A stretch of DNA of 64,000 nucleotides from assembly GCF_001316105.1 (NCBI RefSeq), contig NZ_BBCP01000006.1:1-64000 (forward strand). The letters are read 5' to 3'. The position numbers and the translations under genes are program-made. Below the pieces are notes generated by a model. The model was not told where the DNA came from. It saw only the letters and a list, made by a program, of their open reading frames with translations, and did no database searches. Origin of the DNA: Thermogymnomonas acidicola JCM 13583. GTDB taxonomy: Archaea; Thermoplasmatota; Thermoplasmata; Thermoplasmatales; Thermoplasmataceae. Positions 1 to 8,953 of the stretch are shown in pieces. Numbering within the stretch: position 1 is the first letter of the stretch; each line of letters opens with the position of its first letter.

Positions 1-986
1 ATCGGAAAGGGCAGTGATGGCAGGGACGTGTACCTTAAGGACATATGGCCCAGCGATGAAGAGGTGAACGGTGTCATTGCTAACACGATTAAGAGGGAAA
101 TGTTCATAGAGAAGTACAGGGACGTGAACGCCTTCAACGAGAGGTGGAACTCCCTGGATGCACCGTCCGGGCTGCTCTACGCCTGGGACGAGAAGAGCAC
201 ATACATCAGGAGGCCACCATTCTTTGACGGCTTCAGTGTTGATGTGCCCGAGGAGCCGGAGGAGCTCAGGGATGCGAGGCCCCCCCTCCTCGTCCTGGGC
301 GATTCAGTGACCACGGACCACATATCCCCCCCGGCGGCTCCATAGCCAGGGATAGCCCTGCAGGGAAGTACCTGATGGAGCACGGCGTGAGGCCAGAGGA
401 CTTCAACTCCTACGGTGCCAGGAGGGGGAACCATGAGGTCATGATGAGGGGGGGCACCTTCGGCAACAACAGGATAAAGAACGCACTGGCCGGCAGAGAG
501 GGCCCGTACACGAAGTACCTGCCTGCCGGTGAGGTGATGTTCGTATACGATGCTGCTGTCAAGTACATGAAGGAAGGTGTCCCCCTGGTTGTGTTCGCAG
601 GTAAGGAGTACGGTTCCGGAAGCTCCAGGGACTGGGCAGCAAAGGGGGGGCCCATGCTGATAGGTGTGAAGGCCGTTGTTGCCAGGAGCTTCGAGAGAAT
701 ACACAGGAGCAACCTCATCGGCATGGGCATCCTGCCTCTCCAGTTCCCGGACGGGCAGGACATAAACAGCATAAAGGCAGATACATCGAAGCCGTTCACC
801 ATAGACCTGAGGGGCGCCCTGAAGCCGGGCGGAAGGGCCAGGATGCGCTTCACGACCACCGAAGGGAAGCCGGGCGAGGTCGTGCTCACTGTCAGGCTGG
901 ACACGCCCATAGAGGTTGAGTACTACAGGCACGGAGGCATACTGCAGTTCGTCATGAGAAAGATACTCACTGAAGCGAAATCCTGA
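1..986 (+). CDS. acnA: aconitate hydratase, C-terminal part (5' truncated by the window, frameshifted)
   Basis: This is the C-terminal third of aconitase, the TCA-cycle enzyme that isomerises citrate to isocitrate with a 4Fe-4S cluster. Seen: the linker motif VYLKDIWPSDEE, then DSVTTDHISP, then the swivelling domain with GSSRDWAAKGP and VVARSFERIHRSNLIGMG, all AcnA signatures. The reading frame is open from base 1, so the start lies outside the window. The frame breaks at about 322-345, where a C run is too long and a GGG appears as GG; correcting both restores the expected HISPAGSIA. The protein ends at TGA 984-986. I infer a functional gene with sequence errors. Confidence 0.93.
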
Positions 987-1034
987 GCACCGTGGAAACC
1001 TTAATAGAAAGACCCAATTTTTTCCTATCTACAC

Positions 1035-2330
1035 ATGTACATATCGGCACCGGATGGCATAATCAGGATCGCAAGACTGATTCTTCCGGAAGCTAAGGGT
1101 GATGCCCTGGAGAGGCAGGGCTTCAATTCGTTCGGCCAGAGGGAGGCCCTGAGGATACTCCAGATGCTTGCGGACCTGGGGGGGTGGATCGAGGTGAGCG
1201 CCGGCATGGACGAGATTGTGCATGTGAGGCCAACAGATGCCGGCCTGCGCATATTCCAGAGGGGGGGCCTGACGGATGACTTCCTCAAAGAGAAGGGGGG
1301 GGAGATCTACAGGATCATAACCTCCCTCCTTACCTTCGGTGAGGATGACGATGAGTATTACCAGCTGCACCTGGACCTTGCGAATTACCACGTGAAATCC
1401 GGAAACTACAACAGGGCCATGGAGATAATAGGAGCCATAATGAAGCCCCCCCTCGAGCAGCGTTCTGACAGGAGGCGGATCGCCCAGGCCCACATACTTT
1501 ACGGCAACTGCAACCTGTACAGGTCAGAGTGCAGCTTTGCCGAGATACACTTCAGGAAGGCCCTAGAAATATCGGAGGGCAGTGAAAACCATGACCTGAT
1601 GGCCAGGGCACTACAGGGCATCGCAATATGCAGGAGCACACAGGAGGATTTCTCATCGGCGCTGGAATACTTCAGGAGGGCCAGGGACGAGTTCGAAAGA
1701 GCAGGAGACTCCGAAGGTGCACACACAGCTGATCTTAATATAGCTTATCTATATTCTTACATAGGAAAAATTGATAAGTTCTATGAGTACAACAATAGGG
1801 CAGAGGAATATTTCCTAGAAACAGGAAATGAGGAGAGGAGGTTGCAGGCAATCATAAACGAGGCCTCTGTGAGGATATCCGTGGGGGGGGATTATGAGAT
1901 AGCTAGGAGTATTTGCCTTGAGGCAATAAGGATATCAAGGGACATAGGGAATATTAGGTGGGAAATCCTATCAAAAGTTAACCTGGCCCATTCATACATA
2001 TTCACTGGCGAACCGGGCAAGGCACTGGACCTGATCAGGGAGATAGGAGAGTATTACAGGAAGAACCTTAACTTTGAGGGTATGGCTATCTACGAGGAGC
2101 TGTCCGCCCTGTACATGATATCAGTAGACCGCCTTGACCTAGCGAAAGAACATATATCATCTCTGGAGAGGCTATGTGAAAAGAGAAGAATGGGAGCAAT
2201 ACTAAGAGACGCCTACGCATATATAACTAGGGCACTCTCAATCTACAATTATAAAGATAATACGATTCTGGAACTGCAGTCGAAGTTCATAAGGAATCTA
2301 ACCGAGCAGTTTCCAGAACTTAGCAGATAG
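1035..2330 (+). CDS. TPR-repeat protein with possible winged-helix N-terminus
   Basis: An intact 431-residue protein. Residues 1-90 include a segment (REALRILQMLADLGGWIEV) that could be a winged-helix DNA-binding domain. Residues from about 115 to the end are alpha-helical repeats with TPR-like spacing of alanine, tyrosine and glycine, for example AQAHILYGNCNLY, ARALQGIAICRS and SKVNLAHSYIFTG. The TPR solenoid suggests protein-protein interaction and the N-terminus suggests a regulator; no enzyme motif is visible. The start is supported by a TATA-like CCTTAATAG about 35 nt upstream. The 3' half (from about 1735) is clearly more AT-rich than the 5' half and its neighbours. The partner is unknown. 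Confidence 0.75.
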   Translation: MYISAPDGIIRIARLILPEAKGDALERQGFNSFGQREALRILQMLADLGGWIEVSAGMDEIVHVRPTDAGLRIFQRGGLTDDFLKEKGGEIYRIITSLLTFGEDDDEYYQLHLDLANYHVKSGNYNRAMEIIGAIMKPPLEQRSDRRRIAQAHILYGNCNLYRSECSFAEIHFRKALEISEGSENHDLMARALQGIAICRSTQEDFSSALEYFRRARDEFERAGDSEGAHTADLNIAYLYSYIGKIDKFYEYNNRAEEYFLETGNEERRLQAIINEASVRISVGGDYEIARSICLEAIRISRDIGNIRWEILSKVNLAHSYIFTGEPGKALDLIREIGEYYRKNLNFEGMAIYEELSALYMISVDRLDLAKEHISSLERLCEKRRMGAILRDAYAYITRALSIYNYKDNTILELQSKFIRNLTEQFPELSR

Positions 2331-2588
2331 TTCAGTCATTGCTGAAGCCACCACCGATTGCAGGCATCAAAGACACCTCCTAGTTTCCCATTCAGCAGGT
2401 CCTTATAATCCGGCCCAGGTCGAAATTCTTGATAAGATGTAGATCCATTTTTACAGCACATACAGTATGCACGTGCGAAATTTTTCGTGCGAGCCCACGG
2501 CAAAATGTTTTTAAGCCTGGCAACTAACAAAATCTAGCAAACCAGAGCAATAATTACGACGTTTTGTTAAAAATTTAAAGATAATCTA

Positions 2589-2596
2589 CTTAAATA
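2589..2596 (+). promoter_or_regulatory. TATA box of glnA
   Basis: CTTAAATA lies 27-20 nt before the glnA ATG, within an AT-rich stretch. This spacing is what a leaderless archaeal transcript would show, so transcription probably starts at or very near the ATG. Nothing else is recognisable in the 285 nt between the TPR gene and glnA. Confidence 0.6.
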
Positions 2597-2615
2597 GGAA
2601 CCTGCATACGGTGTC

Positions 2616-3956
2616 ATGCAGCAGGATCCCAGCAGCATACTGGAGAGGATAAGGAAGGACGGCATCGAGTTTTTGCAGTTTCAGTTCACGGACATATTGG
2701 GCGTGATAAAGACTGTAACGGTGCCCAAGAACAGGTTCGAGGCCACTGTCTCTGAAGGTGTGGTCTTTGATGGCAGTTCAGTTGCGGGATACGCCCAGAT
2801 TGAAGAGAGCGACATGAGGGCCATACCTGACTACTCCACCTACACGATCCTCCCAGATTCAGGTGGAAAGGTGGCACGGTTCATATGCGACGTCTACACG
2901 CCCGAGGGGGGAAGAGGTTTGAAGGGGGGGATCCGAGGTACGTGCTCCAGAAGACCGTGCAGAGGCTGAAGAAGGACAAGCTGGACTTCTTTGTGGGGGG
3001 GCCAGAGTTTGAGTTCTTCATCTTCAAGCTGGATGAGAATGGGAGCCCAACGAACAAGCCCAGCGACTACGGGGGGGGTACTTCGACAACACCCCGCTGG
3101 ATGCGGCCAACGAGATAAGGCAGGAGATACTGGACAGCCTCTACAAGCTTGGCTACCAGCCAGAGGCTGCACACCACGAGGTGGCCTACGGGCAGCACGA
3201 GATAGACCTGAAGTACGCTGAGGCCGTCGTCATGGCAGACAGGGTTGCAATGCTGAAGAGCATAATCAAGAACACCGCCAGGGCCCACGGCCTCTACGCA
3301 ACCTTCATGCCGAAGCCCATCAACGGGGTGAACGGTTCGGGCATGCACGTGCACCAGAGTATCATGACAGAGGACGAGAAGCAGAACATGTTCTGGGACG
3401 AGAGGGCCAAGTACGGGATAAGCGAGATGGGCATGCACTACCTTGCCGGCATACTGGCCAACATAAACCAGGGAGCAGCTGTGCTGGCCTCCTGGGTCAA
3501 CTCGTACAAGAGGCTCATACCAGGCTTTGAGGCCCCGGTTTACATATCATGGGCCAACAAGAACAGGACCGCACTCGTGAGGATACCGGCGGGCACAGGC
3601 ATGAAGAAGAGGATGGAGCTCAGGTGCCCTGACCCAGCAGGCAACCCGTACCTTCAGTTCGCTGTGATACTCGGCATGGGCCTCGATGGGATACAGAGGA
3701 AACTTGAGCCTCCGGAACCCGTGGAGAGGGACATATTCCACATGACCCCCCCTGAGGAGCGCCAGCAGCTTGGCATCCAGCCATGCCGGAGAGCCTTGGC
3801 GAGGCTCTGCACCACCTGAAGAACAGCAAGCTAATGAGGGAAATACTGGGCCAGCACGTGTTCGAGAACTTCATAGAGGTTAAGACCAGGGAGTGGGACG
3901 CTTTCCGCTCGCACGTGACACAGTGGGAGCTGGAGAGGTACCTGCCGAGACTCTAG
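2616..3956 (+). CDS. glnA: glutamine synthetase (type I), frameshifted
   Basis: ATP-dependent synthesis of glutamine from glutamate and ammonia, the main ammonium-assimilation step. Seen in order: N-terminal FTDILGVIKTVTVP and the DGSSVAGYAQIEESDM motif; RFEG-DPRYVLQK; the metal-binding GPEFEFFIF; AHHEVAYGQHEIDLKYA; the NGSGMHVHQS ATP-site motif; and RLIPGFEAPVYISWANKNRTALVRIP. About 440 residues fits the GSI family. Four breaks are seen: a G run near 2908, a G run near 3071, an over-long but in-frame C run near 3751, and a CCC read as CC near 3781. The last frame ends in WELERYLPRL at TAG 3954-3956. All breaks coincide with homopolymers, so I regard the gene as functional. Confidence 0.95.
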
Positions 3957-4130
3957 TTCTGGCTGGGAAATACCCTGCCACATACCATTTTTCCATGCTA
4001 CAGAGCCCCCCCTAAGGCGGTCGTTATTGCTGCGAGCACACAGTGTGCAGGGATTTTTGTGAATTATTGATGATGCCGTTGTGCCGCAGGGATTATATCG
4101 TAATATGCGTTAACCGAACCTGTTGGAGGG

Positions 4131-4202
4131 GGGGCTGTGGGGTAGCTTGGTATCCTACGGGCTTTGGGAGCCTGAGACCCCGGTTCAAATCCGGGCAGCC
4201 CC
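4131..4202 (+). tRNA. tRNA-Pro (anticodon TGG)
   Basis: The acceptor stem pairs GGGGCTG with CAGCCCC. The anticodon stem CGGGC/GCCTG holds the loop TTTGGGA, giving anticodon TGG. The T-arm has the standard GGTTCAAATCC. A TATA-like ATTATAT lies about 40 nt upstream. The flanking runs are seven G at the 5' end and seven C at the 3' end where four of each complete the stem; trimming them would put an A in the discriminator position. The tRNA 3' half is the attachment site of the adjacent element. Confidence 0.93.
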
Positions 4203-5146
4203 CCCATGTGGTGCATGCAAGGATTCATGCATCTGTATCACCTTTTCATCGAACTGAAAAAACTGCGTCAGCCTCTCCCTGACCTGCTCCGCAACCTCCT
4301 CCTGCGTTATGTGCGTGTACCTCTCCGTGGTTCGAAGTGACCTGTGTCCGAGATGGATTTGCACCATGCGTATGTCCAGGGGTTTCTGGCCGAAAATCCC
4401 TCTCAGGAGCGCTGTGGCGCACCGGTGTCTTGCTGCGTGAGCATGGAACCTCGGAACGCCTGCCCTTGCACCGATTCGCCCCAGTATGTTTCTGACATAG
4501 TGGTAGCTCATCCTCCCCCCCCTCCTTGTGGTGAACAGTGCTGCCGGGTCACTGTTGTACCTGTAGTACTCTATGTACTCCCTTATCTCGTTCATCACTT
4601 CCGTAGGAAGCCCTATTATCCTCTCGGCCTCACCCTTCTCGCTCCTGATTCTTATCCCTGTGCTCCTTATGTCCTCCAGGTTGATCGAGATCAGCTCCCC
4701 TATCCTTATACCTCCGAAGAACAGCAGCTCAACTATCACCTTGTTTCTCGACGAACTGCCCATGTCCCCTGAATTTCCGGCGGCGGAGATTATCCTTTTG
4801 ACCTCCTCATCCGCTGGTATCCAGGGATCAGGAAGAGGAGGCTCCTTGAACTTCGGAAGATCCATCTTTATACCTAGGAACCTGAACCAGGAAGCAAGGT
4901 CCTTCCTCTGGTTGTTCAGTGTATGGGCTTGACGCCCTTTTCAATTTCTTTGGCAAAAAAGTCCATTATTTTGGCCTGGGAGGGGTTGAATATATCCAGT
5001 ACCCTGGAGAGTTCCCGGATCCTTCTCATGGCTCTCTGGACTGTCGATGGAGAATACCTCCCCCCCATGGTCAGGGCCCACAGCCTGTATTCCTGCAGCT
5101 TGCTCTCTAGGTCCCCCCCGTTCATTTGTTTGTCCATATCACTCAA
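4185..5146 (-). CDS. tyrosine recombinase / integrase (one frameshift)
   Basis: Site-specific recombinase of the XerC/D-like family, the likely integrase of the element. The N-terminal SAM-like core-binding part (ESKLQEYRLWALTMGGRYSPSTVQRA) is in one frame and the catalytic domain in another; they join near 4918-4930, where a CCCC read as CCC would explain the break. Catalytic residues seen: Arg in GGIRIGEL, the HAHAARHR box (HxxR), LGHRSLRTTERYTH with the His and the nucleophilic Tyr. The start is TTG 5146, overlapping the stop of the preceding gene as TTGA, or ATG 5137. The stop falls inside the tRNA T-loop, so the integrase C-terminus reads through the attachment site. Confidence 0.88.
4188..4204 (+). 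repeat. attL: tRNA-Pro 3' end copy of the direct repeat
   Basis: AATCCGGGCAGCC followed by a C run and AT; it spans the T-loop to the acceptor end of tRNA-Pro. The same string recurs at 14240-14257. The C run is seven here and five in the right copy, so the exact core length is uncertain. Confidence 0.75.
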
Positions 5147-5427
5147 CCTCCATTCCGGCCTCCCGCAGACTGTTCTTCTCCTGGGGGAAATTCGTTCAGT
5201 TCACCCTTCATCTCTTCTGTGATCTCTATCCACGTGGATCCTGTCCTTTCCCATACCCTGAAATCGTACTCCTTGTGCCTCCTGGGGGATGACACCCAGG
5301 ACTTCCAGACCTGCCATGTGCGAATTCTCTGGTAGTGAAGAACATGGGGATACAGCATATCTATCCTTTTCTGCGCCGCCGAGGTGTTGGACTTCTCCTC
5401 CTCATATTTCACCTGGTCGTAGGTCAT
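5143..5427 (-). CDS. hypothetical protein upstream of the integrase
   Basis: A 94-residue charged protein, rich in aromatic residues (MTYDQVKYEEE, VLHYQRIRTWQVWKSW). No family is recognised. It ends by overlapping the integrase start (TTGA), so the two are probably translated together. The open frame continues upstream of the ATG as far as a stop near 5465, and the coding-like text there (AYVIKAEG) suggests the true start may lie further upstream beyond a sequence error. A role in integration or excision, such as a directionality factor, is conceivable from position only. Confidence 0.5.
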   Translation of the reverse strand: MTYDQVKYEEEKSNTSAAQKRIDMLYPHVLHYQRIRTWQVWKSWVSSPRRHKEYDFRVWERTGSTWIEITEEMKGELNEFPPGEEQSAGGRNGG

Positions 5428-5813
5428 GTATTGCGGACCTTCTGCCTTGATAACGTATGCGTGAGACTAACCCAACATGGACCCCCCCTGCTACCCCCCC
5501 TAGGCGAAAGAACACCTCCCCCCCCAAGCTTCCCCCCCCATGAAAGCCCTGGAAAGGGATGTAGGAGAGCTCACACCTTGAACTTCCGCACCCAGGACTC
5601 CAACTGCTTTCGGCTGCCAGCGTCGCGCTTCCGGTGAACCACGAAACCTCTTTTCTAACCCTCATAAGCGAAAAGCACGGACCGTGCGTCTTCTACTTCA
5701 ATTCATACGACTTAAGTCCGACTGCCGCCTAGATCGCTCACGACTTTCAATCAGCGAGGTTGTTGGTTTCTCCGGGATGGAGGCGGCCGTGAACGCCTAC
5801 GGCCTGGGCAAAT
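5428..5813. other. gap between divergent element genes; possible decayed coding sequence
   Basis: No confident gene. The minus strand has short coding-like stretches in different frames, for example GFVVHRKRDAGSRKQLE near 5570-5640, separated by stops and several C runs. This may be the damaged 5' part of the adjacent 94-residue gene or a small basic protein. No tRNA or repeat was recognised here. Confidence 0.3.
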
Positions 5814-5821
5814 GCTTTTAT
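5814..5821 (+). promoter_or_regulatory. TATA box of the methylase/helicase operon
   Basis: GCTTTTAT lies 30-23 nt before the ATG at 5844, fitting a leaderless transcript that covers both the methylase and the overlapping helicase gene. Confidence 0.5.
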
Positions 5822-5843
5822 CTCCCTCGCACGTTTAACTTTC

Positions 5844-8800
5844 ATGCAGGATTCCAGGGGGGGAATGAAATTTGACCTTGCATTCTGGAAGGAGAAATTC
5901 AGGGAGTTGGGTTACGGGATAAATCCTCGGGAATATGACGTGGAGAGTATAAAAGAGCGAGGGTTCATTCCACGGGGGGCTTTCTGTTGAAGGGATATGG
6001 TCACTCTTCGAGAACGGGCTGCTGGAGATAGTGGTAGTGAAAGTCAGTTCCGGCCTGAGCAGGCAGGTGCGTCCAGATGGCAAGGAAATGGGTTGGGACA
6101 GGGCGGAGGCCCATCATGGTACACACTGACGGCAAGGACTCCTACCTGGCCATTGCACCGGAGGGTGAGGGGGGGTCAGAAAGTCTGGTGAAGATGCTGT
6201 ACCTGTCACACAGGCTCTACCACACAGATATGGAGGCGCTCAGCTCAATGAGATACCTGAGCACCAAGGCTGAGCTGTACAGGGAATACAACGAGGAGTT
6301 TCTCCCATACGGGAAGGTTAGGTATGAATTTTTCCAGGAGTACAGGTCAAAGTTCCTCAAACTTTCCGGGATGCTAAAGGGGGGGCTCCTGGGGGGGAGA
6401 GGAGGGCCAACGAGTACGCACAGAGGTTCCTTGGGAGGTTGATGTTCTTGTACTTCCTGCAGAAGAAGGGATGGCTCGCCGGTGACAGGGATTTCATCAG
6501 TGGGATAGAAGACTACAAGGGACTGAACAGGGTGTTCTATGAAGGTTTAAACAACCCCCCCAGGAACACCATGAACCTCCCATTCCTGAACGGCTCACTC
6601 TTCGATAAAGAAGAGTACGTTGGCGAACTCGAGAAGAAGATGGAAGCGGAGATCACAGAGTTCTTCAGGGAAGCAAGGGAATTCTTCAATAGGTATAACT
6701 TCACCGTTGACGAATTCACTCCGCTGGAACGGGAGGTGGGTATAGACCCGTACCTGCTTGGTACCGTTTTCGAGAATATGCTTCCAGAGAACGAGAGGGG
6801 GGGGAGCAAGGGGGGGACCTTCTACACTCCACCCTCGGAAATAAGGTTCATAATCAGGAGGGCCCTGGCAAACTACCTCAAGCTCAAGGTCGGGGGATTT
6901 GAGACGGGGGACAAGGTACAGGACGGGAAGTTCATGGACGGGATCGATGCGTATATCGGGAGATTGAAGGAAACCGGAAACATGATGGAGATGACCCAGT
7001 TCAAGGATGCGATCCTAGACGCCGTCGTAGTGGACCCGGCAGTTGGGTCGGGAGGGTTCATAGTCTACTACATGGACGAGGCCGTGAGGATAATACAGGA
7101 AGCTGAGGCTGCCGTTGGGCTCCAGCCTTCGCAGCCAGATGAACTGAAATACAAGATAATGGCCAATCTCTACGGGTTCGACATTGAGACCGAGGCGGTG
7201 GAGATAGCGAGGCTCAGGGTCTGGCTGTCGTACGTGATAAACAAGGAGAAACCCGTTCCTCTCCCCCCCAACCTTGACCTGAACATTATGGTGGTCCAGG
7301 ACTCCCTGATGAAGGTACTGAAACGCTTGAGAACTTTGACCTCCTGGATAAGATGAGAAGTGTAAAGGACAGATACACCGGCGCACACACGCCAGCAGAA
7401 AAGATGGAACTAAAACAGAAGTTCTTTGAGCTTGGGAAGCAAGTATTCGGGCCCACCGCATCGTCCCTGGAGGTTTACCTGATTGGGAGGAAGGCGAATA
7501 TAGTCATAATGAACCCTCCCTATGTGAGGCAGGAATCCATACCAAAAGACAGGAAGGAGCAATATGCTAAGACGTACAACCTTGACAGAAAGTCGGATGT
7601 GTATGCCTATTTCTTCGTGCGTGCCGTGGACCTGCTGGCACCGAGGGGGGGAGTTGTTTCCGTGATCTCATCCGACAAGTGGCTCGAAACGGGGGGGTAC
7701 GGGGGGGAGTCGCTGCAGAAATATCTCAGTAAACGGCTCATAGCAGTCTACGGGCAGAGGGAGAGGTCGTTCGGCGCTGACGTGAATACGGTGGTATCTG
7801 TCTTCACAAACGAGATGCTGGAGGAACCTGTGGAGTTCATCTACCTTGAAAGCTATTCTGGGAACGTTGTGCGGAATGCAGTTTCCATGAAGAGGAGCGA
7901 CCTGAAGCCGGGGGGGAAGTGGTTCTACCTGAGGGCACCGAAGATGTTCATGGAGAAGATATATCCAAAGCTCACGCACAAGCTCGGGGACTTCGCAGAG
8001 ATAAAACGTGGTTTCACAACGGGCGCCAACGACTTCTTCTACATGAAGGACGTGTCGCACTTATACGAGGCGGATTACCTTGCAAACCCGAAGAAGTTCG
8101 AGGAGTGGGGGGGCGTGAAGGCCAGAAACGAGAAGGAGCTGAGGGAGCAGGGGGGGCTGATTTATATTGAGAATGAAGGTGGAGAGAGATTCGTGATAGA
8201 TGCAAAGGACGTAAAGCCCTTAATAAGGAGCACAAAAGAACTCAACAGCTTCCATATAACCGGTTTATCTAAATTATGTCTTTACACAGATGACCCGGGC
8301 ACCTTCACTTCTAAATACATAAAATGGGGGGGGAGAATCAACCTGTAATAATTAGAGGGAAAGATAAGCCCGTTATTGGGTACAATAACGTTCCATCTAT
8401 TTCTGGCAGAAAGAAATGGTATCAGCTAAACGACCTGAAACCATCTAATATAATATTACCGATGTATGTGATGGACCGGTTCTTTGTTCCATTCTCAGAT
8501 GAGCCGGTTATATGCGATCATACCCTTTATACCTTACAGTCAAAGGTTAAAAACATTGAACTTTACCTTAATTCCACATTGTTTTACGTGACCATGGAAT
8601 TGTTTTTGCGAAGATTGGGTGGAGGTGGAGGTGTTGGTGAAATAATGGTAGCCGATTATGAACAGATATCTGTACCTAATTTAGAAAATATGGATTTGAC
8701 GTCGTTTCATGTGCCTCTGTCCAGAAACGTTGGAAGATATTTCGAGGAAGTGACGTTGGAAGACAGAAGAAGGATAGACCTCGCAATATTACATATGTTG

Positions 8801-8953
8801 TCCATAGATGACTTTCCAGTTGATCAACTCTACAAGGAATTCGTGGAGCTGGTTGATGACCGCCTTGTTAAAGCGGACAGGCCCCTGAAGAGGGAGGAAG
8901 CAAACGAAGGTAAAGAGGAGGAAAGCGAAGAGGAGAGCGAGGAAGATGACTAA
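5844..8953 (+). CDS. adenine-specific DNA methyltransferase, Eco57I-like (frameshifted)
   Basis: Predicted N6-adenine DNA methylase of about 1030 residues. Seen: an N-terminal segment (MKFDLAFWKEKFRELGYGI), a conserved RLMFLYFLQKKGWL stretch typical of Eco57I-type methylases paired with helicases, SAM motif I DPAVGSGGF, catalytic motif IV NPPY, and a C-terminal half with target-recognition character (IKRGFTTGANDFFY, LEVYLIG upstream). The acidic tail is [11 protein letters not shown]. Frames break near 5972, 6060, 6385, 7320 and 8330, mostly at G or C runs. The start is ATG 5844 behind a TATA box; ATG 5865 is an alternative. Its last bases overlap the next ATG (ATGACTAA). Bases 8230-8880 are AT-rich. 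Inferred role: the modification half of a defence system on the element. Confidence 0.85.

Noticed and set aside
177-932. Long minus-strand ORFs opposite aconitase
   Set aside because: Shadow frames with no recognisable motifs; the plus strand carries clear AcnA signatures over the same bases.
2900-3080. Programmed ribosomal frameshifting in glnA and other genes
   Set aside because: Breaks occur in too many unrelated genes and in both directions, without slippery heptamers or shared downstream structure.
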